A stretch of 63,969 bases of DNA from Paenibacillus phytorum (GTDB lineage Bacteria; Bacillota; Bacilli; Paenibacillales; NBRC-103111): the NCBI RefSeq assembly GCF_013141715.1, contig NZ_WHOA01000132.1:1-63969 (forward strand), in the 5' to 3' direction. Both the position numbers and the translations under genes were made by a program. The notes beneath the pieces were generated by a model. The model was not told the DNA's origin, did no database searches, and saw only the letters and a list, made by a program, of their open reading frames with translations. Shown in pieces: positions 8,658-16,570 of this stretch (position 1 is its first letter; every line of letters begins with the position of its first letter).

Positions 8658-8718
8658 AGTGATTCCTCCTTCATTTTATATACTCAGATCGTACTTTTAA
8701 CTTTAATATGAAGGACAG

Positions 8719-8734
8719 ATGTTATTATTAACAT
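8719..8734. promoter_or_regulatory. Palindrome in the AsnC/oxidoreductase intergenic region
   Basis: ATGTTA and TAACAT flank a 4-nt TTAT centre, giving a 16-bp near-perfect palindrome midway between the two divergent starts. AsnC-family proteins bind such AT-rich dyads. The link to the adjacent regulator is inference. Confidence 0.4.
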
Positions 8735-8808
8735 GATTTATGTATGTAAATTATAACTCTAACTTTATACAATGTCATTATAAGATAATTTGAAGGAGTG
8801 GATAACAA

Positions 8809-9816
8809 ATGATCACTACAAAATCACTTACCCTCGACACCCCTATCACCATTGGCAGCGTCGAGCTTCGTAACCGGTTAATCATGGCGCCTATGCAGCA
8901 ATACAAAGGTTCGCCGGAAGGTTATGCGACAGAGCATCATGTTCAGCATTACGCTAGAAGGGCCAATGCAGTAGGATTAATTATCGTGGAGTCGACGGCT
9001 GTGTCCGATAACGGCAGACTGGTGCCTAACGACATTGGCATTTATTCGGATCAACACACCGATGCTCTAAAAAGAGTAACTGAAGCCGTTCACACCAAGC
9101 ATACACCGATATTCGTTCAATTGTCTCACGGAGGAAGAAAGTCGGATCCGGAAGTAACGAAGCGGCTCATTGCTCCAAGTGCGATTCCTTATGACGACAC
9201 GTACGGAAAACCTTCGGAATTGTCTATCTCCGAAATTGAGGCCCTCATTGAGGATTACCGTTTGGCGGCACGACGCAGCATTGAGGCGGGTTTTGATGGA
9301 ATTGAGGTACATGCGGCTCATGGATTTTTGATTCACCAGTTCTTGTCGCCGATTTCCAATCTCCGCGGCGATGCGTATGGTGGATCGCCTCTAGGCAGGG
9401 CGAAATTTTTGCAAGACACACTTGCCGCAATCCGCTCCGAAACCGGCCGTAATTATCCGGTTATCGTGCGGATCTCCTCGACAGATTACGTCGATGGCGG
9501 CCTTAATCCGCAGGAGCTTGCGCTGATGCTCAAACCACTCGTAGCGGACAATCTTCTTGACGCGATTGACGTATCATCTGGCGGCCTGCTGCCCATCCAG
9601 CCAACGGATACTCATCCAGGCTACCAACTGCCTGATGCAGCAGTCATTAAGCAGCATTTAGACGTGCCAGTCATCGCCGTTGGCAAAATCTATACCCGCA
9701 GCTTTGCGGACCGGATCATCGGGGACGGGCTGGCGGATGCCGTAGCTATCGGGCGACCGCTGCTGGAAGACCCCGATTTCGCGCAGAAAATGATTGGCAG
9801 GAAGGACTTCTCTTAA
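8809..9816 (+). CDS. NADH:flavin oxidoreductase, old yellow enzyme family
   Basis: A 335-aa FMN-dependent TIM-barrel ene-reductase of the YqjM/NamA class. Visible: PITIGSVELRNRLIMAPMQQ at the N-terminus, the substrate-binding pair in EVHAAHGFLIHQFLSP, SNLRGDAYGGSPLGRAKF, VIVRISSTDY and the phosphate-binding VIAVGKIYTRS and AIGRPLLEDPDF near the C-terminus. Two active-site positions differ from YqjM: the proton-donor Tyr after HAAHG is Phe, and the redox-tuning Cys near the start (PMC) is Gln. AAGGAG lies about 10 nt before the ATG. It is divergent from the AsnC regulator. Substrate unknown. Confidence 0.92.
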   Translation: MITTKSLTLDTPITIGSVELRNRLIMAPMQQYKGSPEGYATEHHVQHYARRANAVGLIIVESTAVSDNGRLVPNDIGIYSDQHTDALKRVTEAVHTKHTPIFVQLSHGGRKSDPEVTKRLIAPSAIPYDDTYGKPSELSISEIEALIEDYRLAARRSIEAGFDGIEVHAAHGFLIHQFLSPISNLRGDAYGGSPLGRAKFLQDTLAAIRSETGRNYPVIVRISSTDYVDGGLNPQELALMLKPLVADNLLDAIDVSSGGLLPIQPTDTHPGYQLPDAAVIKQHLDVPVIAVGKIYTRSFADRIIGDGLADAVAIGRPLLEDPDFAQKMIGRKDFS

Positions 9817-9827
9817 CAAGCCCGTTT

Positions 9828-9861
9828 AAAAGAAAAGAGGAGCTGCTGCGAAGCAAGCTCC
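9828..9861 (-). terminator. Terminator of the DinB gene
   Basis: GGAGCTTGCT pairs with AGCAGCTCC (9839-9861) and on the minus strand is followed by the T-rich run CTTTTCTTTT. It ends the minus-strand gene at 9884 and may also stop plus-strand reading from the oxidoreductase. Confidence 0.75.
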
Positions 9862-9883
9862 TTCACTATCGTTGCACGTTAAC

Positions 9884-10363
9884 TCAATCAAGAACACTCA
9901 TAATTTGCTTTTTGTGATGATCATCGTGCTCAGTAAATTCTTGAATTATGTATAGCAGCGAGTATGGCGTACCTGTTTTAGGACAATTTGACACACCATT
10001 TGCTGATACTTCTAACCGTAATTCCTCTGATTTCATGCACTTTAATGTATCGATCAGTTTCATTCTGTCGCTTGAGAATTCTTGAAGGAGTTGATCTTTC
10101 GAAATACCCGAATTTGCGTATTGATATGCTTTACTGTTGAATGAGTTGAAATCGGGAAACTCCATTCCTTTTCCCTCCCTGATGGAAGGAATGACAACAT
10201 TCATTAGATGAAGATCCCAATTTCTAAGATGTGCGATGATTCCGGCTATCGATACTTTTCCTTCTTTAATTGGGCTGTGCCAATCCTCATCACTAAGTTG
10301 GTGTAAAATATTTGTCCATTTGCAAAACTGTTCGTATTCACTAATTGTGCTGCGTAAATCCAT
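9884..10363 (-). CDS. DinB family protein
   Basis: A 159-aa four-helix-bundle protein of the DinB/DfsB type. The three-histidine metal site is suggested by His in GIIAHLRNWD (about 45) and EFTEHDDHHKKQIM near the C-terminus. The ClbS/DfsB branch has W-D after the first His, as here. Some relatives are metal-dependent hydrolases or thiol (bacillithiol) transferases; the role of this one is unknown. The LURP-one gene lies 40 nt upstream on the same strand, so they may share a transcript. Its own terminator is at 9828-9861. Confidence 0.85.
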   Translation of the reverse strand: MDLRSTISEYEQFCKWTNILHQLSDEDWHSPIKEGKVSIAGIIAHLRNWDLHLMNVVIPSIREGKGMEFPDFNSFNSKAYQYANSGISKDQLLQEFSSDRMKLIDTLKCMKSEELRLEVSANGVSNCPKTGTPYSLLYIIQEFTEHDDHHKKQIMSVLD

Positions 10364-10403
10364 GAGATCACCTCTTAGTCATAATGGATAGATCATAGCT
10401 CAC

Positions 10404-10907
10404 TCAATAGATTGCGTTGTTTACCCCAGTGTTCTGCCTTTTCTGAATCGCGTGCATTCCCATGATCACCGCGACAAGTTCGTAAGTATCCAAATATTCG
10501 CATTGATTGTTTAGAAGAAAAGCGCCTGAAGAAAACCTTCCGTTTACTTGTTCGAAACGGGCAACATGCGCGCCGGATTCATCAGATATCTCATATTCTT
10601 TTGAAAATACTGGGGATATAATCTCGTAGTTACCTCGCCTTTCGGTTTCATATGTGAATTTCTTGGTGAAAAACGCAACTCTGCTTCTCAACACGCCTAA
10701 TTGCCCACCATTTGCACCCGTAACCTCCCATTTGCTTGAGAAGATCGGAAAACTTCCTTTGCACAAAAGTTGGCCATTCTGCCCATACACCTCGATCGCA
10801 GATCCAAAAGGGCTCTTCAAATCTAGATGACCGACGTTTTCTTCCTGTTCGTCCAGAATCTCCGTAATACCGCTATTAAAAAAATTATCCCTAAAGTATA
10901 GATTCAT
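10404..10907 (-). CDS. LURP-one-related (tubby-like) family protein
   Basis: A 167-aa protein made of alternating short beta strands followed by the C-terminal helix YELVAVIMGMHAIQKR, which is the signature of the LURP-one/YxjI (PF04525) fold. The strands EVYGQNGQLLCKGSFP, YEIISPVFSKEYEISDESG and VARFEQVNGRF fit the 12-strand barrel. There is no signal peptide. Bacterial members resemble phospholipid scramblases and tubby domains, but none of their roles is firmly known. It sits upstream of the DinB gene in the same direction. Confidence 0.8.
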   Translation of the reverse strand: MNLYFRDNFFNSGITEILDEQEENVGHLDLKSPFGSAIEVYGQNGQLLCKGSFPIFSSKWEVTGANGGQLGVLRSRVAFFTKKFTYETERRGNYEIISPVFSKEYEISDESGAHVARFEQVNGRFSSGAFLLNNQCEYLDTYELVAVIMGMHAIQKRQNTGVNNAIY

Positions 10908-10946
10908 GCAATCGCCTCCCTATCGCTCGGTCATTCCCTTTTGTGG

Positions 10947-12413
10947 TCAATTAACTTCAATATGTTCGAGAGGATTGTTCCCCATCCAAGACTGCGGATA
11001 GTATAGTGTTTTATCAGCAAAATAAAGCGCAGTTGCGCGCGCTTGCCCAAGTCTCGTAAGCCCTGTTCCGTCGATTTTTAGCTTATCGATAACTGCGGAG
11101 CCGTGAATACCAAACGATCCGCGAACCATGTAAATCTCACCTTTGCGGTAATGAATCGTGCTTATCCATTCGTCCGAAGTATATAGCGGAATGTTAACAG
11201 AGCCATCTTCACTTAGTTTACTTAGTTGTTTACTGTAATTATGAATATAATAAAGCCATTTATCTATGACGAAAGCTTTGGTTACGTTGTCTTGAAGTTT
11301 CTTACGAGCGGAGCCGTCGAGGTTCATTCGATACAAGTTACCGGGTTCCGCTTTGGTATCCTGCATTAGGAAATAGATTCCGTTTTCGTTTGTGTCTATA
11401 AAAAATTGGGATATCCCTTCGCCACCGACGAGTTCTTTCTCAGCCGATCCATCGAGCTTCATTCTATAGAGACTGCTTGGCACAAAATAACCGCCACCGC
11501 TAATGCTTGCACTCTGTTGAAAGGTCTGGCGGATATAATAAATCCAACCGTCTTGAACCGATATTTGAGTGGTCGGTATGGCAGATACTAGTGAACGCAG
11601 ACTTCCGTCAGTCTTTATTTTGAAAATACCCTCCATTTTATTTTTTGAAGGATCGGAAACCGTATAGTAGAGCCAATCCCCTACGATATTAATAGACTTG
11701 GCATTATCATCCGCCAGCTTCACTTCTCCACTGCCGTCTTTTTTCACTTTCACGAGCCGATTCGGTCCTTCATAATTATTAGCAGGATTCATGTAGATCC
11801 AATCCCCTTGAACCGCAACCTGGCCGCCATTCGCAAGATTCAAATCATCGGATTGCTTCGTTTGGGTATTCGATGTTCCCCCGCATGATTCGATGCCGAA
11901 TCCGCGTCCATCGTCCCAACTTGTGCTCCACCCATACACATCATGTGTGAATCTCCATGTCATCGGGAAATAAGTAATGTCCCGGTAAAACAACACTGGA
12001 TACGGTTCTTCTGAATTTATAATCGATTGTCCGTTCACTTTGACAGGGAACGGGAGAAGCGCAGCCTTTTGGCTTCCGACATTGGAATTGATTTGCAGCG
12101 ACAAATTTTGCTTTAGCGGCACGCAGGTGTCATTCTTTTGCAACGATAATCCGTTAACGGCGTCCCATTGAACAGACATTCCAAGGGCGGACGTATTGTT
12201 CCACGTCATGGGAAAATACGTGATATCCTTATAAACCAGCAAAGGATACTCGCTGTGACTCACGTCCATGGCCGTGCCGTTCACGGTAACTGGAAAAATG
12301 GGATAATTCACTTGAATATCCGATGAAGAAGACGCTTGTGATACCTGAGGCAGCCCGGATGACGAGAAACCTATGACGATAGCGCTTAGGCAAAGACTTA
12401 TTTTTTTAAACAT
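10947..12413 (-). CDS. Secreted DUF5050 beta-propeller protein
   Basis: A 488-aa exported protein. Residues 1-27 are a signal peptide (VIGFSSSGLPQVSQAS). Residues about 35-175 contain two similar stretches, each with VNG, LVYKDITYFPMTWN and a downstream W-D turn, related to copper-amine-oxidase/stalk-type repeats. Residues about 190-480 hold six or so repeats of the type GDWIYYxN-LYRMNLDGSARKKL, characteristic of DUF5050, which folds as a beta-propeller. It probably acts outside the membrane in ligand binding or sensing. No catalytic residues are apparent and the neighbours give no clue. Confidence 0.82.
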   Translation of the reverse strand: MFKKISLCLSAIVIGFSSSGLPQVSQASSSSDIQVNYPIFPVTVNGTAMDVSHSEYPLLVYKDITYFPMTWNNTSALGMSVQWDAVNGLSLQKNDTCVPLKQNLSLQINSNVGSQKAALLPFPVKVNGQSIINSEEPYPVLFYRDITYFPMTWRFTHDVYGWSTSWDDGRGFGIESCGGTSNTQTKQSDDLNLANGGQVAVQGDWIYMNPANNYEGPNRLVKVKKDGSGEVKLADDNAKSINIVGDWLYYTVSDPSKNKMEGIFKIKTDGSLRSLVSAIPTTQISVQDGWIYYIRQTFQQSASISGGGYFVPSSLYRMKLDGSAEKELVGGEGISQFFIDTNENGIYFLMQDTKAEPGNLYRMNLDGSARKKLQDNVTKAFVIDKWLYYIHNYSKQLSKLSEDGSVNIPLYTSDEWISTIHYRKGEIYMVRGSFGIHGSAVIDKLKIDGTGLTRLGQARATALYFADKTLYYPQSWMGNNPLEHIEVN

Positions 12414-12612
12414 AGAAACTCTCCTATCTCTTCAACTGGTATCGATGAGACCTGACACGAAGAAAAGGTAAACTAAAAGCTGCCAATTACCAATACTCAC
12501 TCTGATTATTACGTTTAAAATTTAGACGGAGTAGACAAGAAATAAGTTTCTCTTCCTATTTGCAATTTTTCTTCAGAACCACTTACACCCAAATACTACA
12601 GTAAATTTAAAA

Positions 12613-12644
12613 AAACGAAAAAACCAGCAACAAAAAGTTGCTGG
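12613..12644 (-). terminator. Terminator of the LysM-CAP gene
   Basis: CCAGCAAC (12624-12631) pairs with GTTGCTGG (12637-12644). On the minus strand the stem is followed by TTTTTTCG and a second T run. It lies about 40 nt after the stop codon; TTTT on the other side makes it possibly bidirectional. Confidence 0.85.
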
Positions 12645-12681
12645 TTTTACTTGAAATATTCTGCAGACAAATGTTGCTACG

Positions 12682-13332
12682 TTAGTTGCTAATGAATTCC
12701 TGTACCCATTCGCCGTTGTAAAAAGCAACACCGATTTGGGTGAAGTTAGGACTTAGAATGTTTTGACGATGACCCGTGCTGTTCATCCAAGCTTTCATGA
12801 CAGCTTCAGGCGTTTGTTGACCTTTTGCAATGTTTTCACCTGCGTAGGAATAACGAATGCCGTATGTGCTCATCATATCAAAAGGCGACCCATAAGTCGG
12901 CGAGGTATGATCGAAATAACCATTGTTGTACATATCCTTCGCTTTGTCCAAAGCCATGGCGGTAAGTGCGCTATTGCTGGTTAAAGGACGCAGTCCAGCC
13001 TTTGATCGCTCTTGGTTAACTAAGTTAACGACTTGGCTAGCAAAAGTTGTTTGGGATGGCGCAGTCGTAACTGGCGTTTTAGTACCTGCATTTGTGCTCG
13101 TGCTGCCAGGAATGTTGAGGCTCATACCAGACCAAATCACGTTCGGATTGGCAACCTGAGGATTTGCCTTAATAAGCGAAGATAGGCTTATGCCATACTT
13201 CTGGGATATTAACCACATTGTATCATTACCTGATACCATATGGGTTGCTGGTGCGGCAATTGCAGCACTCGAACCTACGAGGACGCTCAATCCTATTGCG
13301 CCGGTAACCACAAGCTTTTTGTAACGTTTCAA
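12682..13332 (-). CDS. LysM and CAP (SCP/PR1) domain secreted protein, YkwD-like
   Basis: A 216-aa exported wall-associated protein. It starts at TTG, six nt after GGAGAGG. Residues 1-27 are a signal peptide. One LysM module spans about 32-75 (SGNDTMWLISQKYGISLSSLIKANPQV ... MSLNIP). A Thr-rich linker leads to a CAP domain (about 98-215) with YFDHTSPTYGSPFDMM, YAGENIAKGQ and AWMNSTGHRQNILSPNFTQIGVA. CAP proteins of this group occur in spore coats and cell walls of bacilli. The gene is preceded immediately by a c-di-AMP riboswitch, which fits a role in wall remodelling under osmotic control. Confidence 0.93.
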   Translation of the reverse strand: MKRYKKLVVTGAIGLSVLVGSSAAIAAPATHMVSGNDTMWLISQKYGISLSSLIKANPQVANPNVIWSGMSLNIPGSTSTNAGTKTPVTTAPSQTTFASQVVNLVNQERSKAGLRPLTSNSALTAMALDKAKDMYNNGYFDHTSPTYGSPFDMMSTYGIRYSYAGENIAKGQQTPEAVMKAWMNSTGHRQNILSPNFTQIGVAFYNGEWVQEFISN

Positions 13333-13350
13333 AATAAACCTCTCCTTTTT

Positions 13351-13463
13351 GCGGCCTGCGAGGTTAGCTGTCGGATTCGGATCAAAGAGTAATCACCCGG
13401 CCGCTGACGCGGCTTCACCCCAAATAATGGGTCCCCCGTGCTTCACATGAAACTTCGGCCTTC
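13351..13463 (-). ncRNA. c-di-AMP riboswitch (ydaO-yuaA class)
   Basis: Read on the minus strand, the conserved ydaO blocks appear in order: GGCCGAAGTT, ACGGGGGACCC, TTTGGGGTGAAGCCGC, GGCCGGGTG, CCGAATCCGACAGCTAACC and TCGCAGGCC. This matches the RF00379 consensus, where c-di-AMP binding turns expression off. The aptamer ends only a few nt before the GGAGAGG ribosome binding site of the LysM-CAP gene and I see no separate terminator, so control is likely at ribosome access. ydaO switches commonly precede wall hydrolases and K+ transporters. Confidence 0.93.
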
Positions 13464-13634
13464 TGAGTTATTTGATCCATATGGATCTCACAAATTGTAA
13501 CATGTGAAATCATAGAGAACATGACTCAAAATTTTCCAGCAATATTTTGCAAGCGGTATCAGCCGTTACTTCTTGACCAAAATATTATCTAATAAAAATA
13601 TCTCAATTCCTTGAAATTCCATTGAAAACCACAT

Positions 13635-14114
13635 TCAATCCCAAATTCGTGGCCGATCGATTCCAGTCGTTCGCATATAATCTAGCATTTGCCCGGTGTG
13701 AACGGATTCGTGGTATGCGATCCTCATTAACATATCTCCTAAAGTTCGAACATACCCTACGTCACTTCGATTAATTTTAATATTTGACAAATCCTCAGGG
13801 GTGAACGTTTTAACGGTATTCAAGAATTGTTCTCTGTACACTTGTGCGAATATCAGTTCATCTTCCACCGAAGAAAATTCCCGATTGTCAAAAGGAGAAT
13901 CGTATGAAGATAGACTTCCTCTGTTAAGTATTGCAAGATGATAATAATGCTCGCCGTCCAAAATGTGCCGGATCATTTCTTTAATGCTTAAGGCTTGTGC
14001 ATCAGGCCTCCAATCCAGCATAGTTAGAGGAATAACGCTCCAAACTTTAATACTTCTACGTCGGACTTCTTCCAAGTTCAATATAACAAGATCTGTTCCG
14101 TTAATGATTAACAC
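13635..14114 (-). CDS. DinB family protein
   Basis: A 159-aa DinB-like four-helix bundle. The expected metal-binding histidines are in EMIRHILDGEHYYH (about 48-60) and RIAYHESVHTGQMLDYMR (about 131-148). It is clearly a different branch from the DinB gene at 9884. The first codon of the frame is GTG overlapping its own AAAGGAG; an ATT nine nt later is better spaced, so the start is uncertain by three residues. The promoter upstream (14175-14209) contains a LexA-like box, consistent with DNA-damage induction as for Bacillus dinB. Confidence 0.85.
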   Translation of the reverse strand: MLIINGTDLVILNLEEVRRRSIKVWSVIPLTMLDWRPDAQALSIKEMIRHILDGEHYYHLAILNRGSLSSYDSPFDNREFSSVEDELIFAQVYREQFLNTVKTFTPEDLSNIKINRSDVGYVRTLGDMLMRIAYHESVHTGQMLDYMRTTGIDRPRIWD

Positions 14115-14174
14115 TCCTTTAAACTTCTCAATAATTCATGCCTAGTTGTTTTATAATTGTGCTGTATTTCTTTA

Positions 14175-14209
14175 CGAACAAATATACAGTACATTTGTTC
14201 GCATGTAAA
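14175..14209 (-). promoter_or_regulatory. Sigma-A promoter with LexA-like dyad upstream of the DinB gene
   Basis: On the minus strand TTTACA (14209-14204), a 17-nt spacer and TATATT (14186-14181) form a near-ideal promoter. CGAACAAAT (14175-14183) and ATTTGTTCG (14193-14201) are perfect 9-bp inverted arms across it. The minus-strand CGAACAAATGTACT matches 12 of 14 positions of the Bacillus LexA box CGAACRNRYGTTYC. Repressor binding is inferred. Confidence 0.6.
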
Positions 14210-14216
14210 TAATCCC

Positions 14217-15026
14217 TCATTTAATTAGTCTGCCAGGCTTTATGATAGTGGCGTTCTTAAGCTTTGGTACAAGTAAGTGGTATAAGTTCCCAATAAGCAA
14301 TCCTATAAATAAGTACATCAAACCTCCAAAAATGCCATAAATAACTGCACCCACGATCGCACTAAGGATACCAAAAATGACTTGATCCTTATATTTAGCT
14401 GGTGAAGTAGGCGGATCTGTAAGCATAAAAAGGGCAAAGAAAAGGGAAGCATTAATAAAAGGTGATCGAAGTGCATCAGTGGCATCTCCGACATTAATAA
14501 TCCCCATAATAAATAATAAGATGAAATACGTTCCTAGAAATGAAAAAACTTGAGGAAATTTGTTCACTCGGTTCGTCACCATGTATCCGCCAATCAATAG
14601 AAACACGACTGTCCATGTGGGAAGATCCCCGAATGCGCCCCACCAGCTTTGTCCTATTCGAAAGAAAAGGATGGACAGTAGCAGTCCGAATGCCGCTGGA
14701 TTGAAAATTGGTTTTTTCTTATGGACAAGTAAATGTTTCGACAAAATAGCGATAATGGAAGTTGCAGCAACAATATACCATGAGGAAGTTGTGCTTAAGA
14801 TTAAAGCTATGATTAACCCTGTTATCACCGCACCATCCGGCATCATTCGCTTCTTTTTGGCAATGCGGGAACAAAGGGTATCCACGGCTGAAGAAACAAC
14901 GACGGCAATGATGCCATTATAAATGCCTCTAATATCGAGTGACCATATGGAGGCTAATAATAGAAAGGCAACCAAGGAAACTACGACATATCCCTTTGGT
15001 GTTTTAATCCATTGGTTAACTGTCAA
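14217..15026 (-). CDS. RnfD/NqrB-like membrane flavoprotein subunit
   Basis: A 269-aa integral membrane protein with about eight hydrophobic helices, of the NQR2/RnfD/RnfE family (PF03116). Family marks are MMPDGAVITGLIIALIL, IFNPAAFGLLLSILFF and FFALFMLTDPPTSP near residue 205. RnfD and NqrB bind riboflavin and carry FMN on a threonine; the local stretch VGDATDALRSP could be the equivalent attachment site, though the usual SGAT is not exact. It is shorter than Rnf subunits (about 320-350). It starts one nt after the ApbE stop. The likely role is to pass electrons across the membrane between flavins. Confidence 0.85.
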   Translation of the reverse strand: MTVNQWIKTPKGYVVVSLVAFLLLASIWSLDIRGIYNGIIAVVVSSAVDTLCSRIAKKKRMMPDGAVITGLIIALILSTTSSWYIVAATSIIAILSKHLLVHKKKPIFNPAAFGLLLSILFFRIGQSWWGAFGDLPTWTVVFLLIGGYMVTNRVNKFPQVFSFLGTYFILLFIMGIINVGDATDALRSPFINASLFFALFMLTDPPTSPAKYKDQVIFGILSAIVGAVIYGIFGGLMYLFIGLLIGNLYHLLVPKLKNATIIKPGRLIK

Positions 15027-15027
15027 T

Positions 15028-15921
15028 TTATATACCCCCTACTCTATATATTTGTAAATCGGATGATATCAAGATTCCCTTGAGATCAACTTCTTCTATT
15101 AACGTTCTCCCGCGGTCTAAACCCAATAAGAAGAAAGCCGTCGAGAAGGCGTCCGCCATCATAGCGAAAGGGGCGATGACGCTGCAGCTGACCCATTCGA
15201 CCGGTGATTGTTTAGTTCTTGGGTCGATGATATGATGTATACCGGCTTTTAATTCACTCTTGCGCTCGTAACTGCCAGAGGTACAGACCGCCTCATTCGA
15301 TATTTCAACCGTTTGTATGATTTGTTCTTTGTACTCGGGATGCTGAATACCAATTCTCCACTTGCTGCCGCTTTCGTCTAGCCCCCCAGCATAGAGATCA
15401 CCACCGGCATTGACGACAAATCCTTCAAATTCTTTCAACTCGTGTACAGCCAAGTCGATGGCGAAGCCCTTAGCCGCGGCTCCTAAATCAATCACCAGCG
15501 GCTTCCGCAAATACAACGTTCGATCCTGATCATTTAAAATGATATCCCGATAGGAAGCGGAACCCGAACAGGAGCTTTGGATAGACTCCCCAGTTAAATA
15601 ATGCTGATTGAATCCCAGGTCTTCCATCGCTTTTCCCACCGCAGGATCAAAAATGCCATTCGTCCATTTCGCTACCTCCAAAGCAAACTTCAAAGGCTCA
15701 AATAAAAACGGACTAATCCGAACGGGAGTTTTAATTATTCGGCATGCCTCCATCAATTCACTGTCCAGACTGAAACGACTGCAGTCTTGTTCAACTTTCC
15801 GAAATGCCTCGAAAGCCCTATCAATGGCTGCTTCTGTCTGGTCCTTTGATTTCCGAGTAACGACCTGTATATCTACAACAGTATCCATAAATAATTTCGT
15901 TTTTTTCATGATTTTGCCCAT
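15028..15921 (-). CDS. apbE: FAD:protein FMN transferase
   Basis: A 297-aa ApbE-family enzyme that attaches FMN from FAD to a threonine of partner proteins. Visible: FMDTVVDIQVV at the N-terminus, CSRFSLDSELM, FDPAVGKAMEDLGF, IDLGAAAKGFAIDLAV (FAD/Mg site), FVVNAGGDLYAGG and the late HHIIDPRTKQSP and MMADAFSTAFFLLG blocks. It lacks an obvious lipoprotein signal, so it may act on the cytoplasmic side or be exported unusually. The start overlaps the preceding stop (TAATG). Its neighbours are its expected substrates, an FMN-binding protein and an RnfD-like protein. Confidence 0.93.
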   Translation of the reverse strand: MGKIMKKTKLFMDTVVDIQVVTRKSKDQTEAAIDRAFEAFRKVEQDCSRFSLDSELMEACRIIKTPVRISPFLFEPLKFALEVAKWTNGIFDPAVGKAMEDLGFNQHYLTGESIQSSCSGSASYRDIILNDQDRTLYLRKPLVIDLGAAAKGFAIDLAVHELKEFEGFVVNAGGDLYAGGLDESGSKWRIGIQHPEYKEQIIQTVEISNEAVCTSGSYERKSELKAGIHHIIDPRTKQSPVEWVSCSVIAPFAMMADAFSTAFFLLGLDRGRTLIEEVDLKGILISSDLQIYRVGGI

Positions 15922-16343
15922 TATGAGTTTCTCGCCTGAGAGAGCGCATCTTGTACGGCATCTTTAAATGCTTGTGTACTGTACGTTGCTCCAGAAACAT
16001 TCCTTACTTGCGCACTTTGTTTTTGCACCACTTCTTGGGGCAGTCCAACAACGTCATCGATTGTATAATGCATGGCAAAATGACTGATTTCAACATCTGT
16101 AATTTTATCGCTTTTAATGGTGACGGCCACCTGAATCGATCCACGTCGATTGCTTCCTGTACCCATATAGGTACCCTCTTTATAAAGTCTATTTATTTGA
16201 CTGCTCTTAGTCTGAGTCACTTGGACTTGTTGTTGTGGTTGCTGTATTGTTGCTTGAGTCTCCGTTGCGAAATATCCCGCGGCATAAATAGCCCCAATGG
16301 CTGTTGAACACAGAGCGACCCACTTTTTGTTCATTTTTGCCAT
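15921..16343 (-). CDS. Secreted FMN-binding domain protein
   Basis: A 140-aa exported protein with an N-terminal signal/anchor (WVALCSTAIGAIYAAGYFA) and one FMN-binding domain (PF04205, as in RnfG/NqrC): YKEGTYMGTGSNRRGSIQVAVTI, then NVSGATYSTQAFKDAVQDAL. SGATYST (about 117-123) is the flavinylation motif, with the last Thr as acceptor. GGGAGGG lies eight nt before the ATG at 16343; an upstream in-frame ATG at 16382 lacks a good site. First gene of a three-gene flavin cassette with apbE and the RnfD-like gene. Confidence 0.9.
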   Translation of the reverse strand: MAKMNKKWVALCSTAIGAIYAAGYFATETQATIQQPQQQVQVTQTKSSQINRLYKEGTYMGTGSNRRGSIQVAVTIKSDKITDVEISHFAMHYTIDDVVGLPQEVVQKQSAQVRNVSGATYSTQAFKDAVQDALSQARNS

Positions 16344-16456
16344 GTGAATCCCTCCCATATAATCCTTCATCGATAGTTTCATTATATGGAGCGAACATTA
16401 AAAATTTCTTAAGTGTAGCTGAAAGTATTCGGAATCTATTGTTTGCTTGGAAAACT

Positions 16457-16511
16457 AAAAAAACTCCCATCCCTAAAAAGGGACGAGAGTAAAATCTCCG
16501 TGCTTCCACCC
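16457..16511 (-). terminator. T-box-like antiterminator/terminator module
   Basis: On the minus strand GGGTGGAAGCACGG (16511-16498) is followed by ACTCTCGTCCC, a short loop, GGGATGGGAGT and TTTTTTT (16490-16457). The layout and spacing match the 3' half of a T-box leader (GGGTGGNACCRCGG, then a CTCGTCCC terminator), with one changed base in the tRNA-tail block. The XapX gene ends 60 nt upstream, so there is no room for stem I. It could serve as terminator of the XapX gene or as a remnant. Confidence 0.6.
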
Positions 16512-16570
16512 AAGTTCATCCATGCATAACGTGTAAAGCCTCCTCCTCCTTTTTCATTTAGTCCTGCTTC

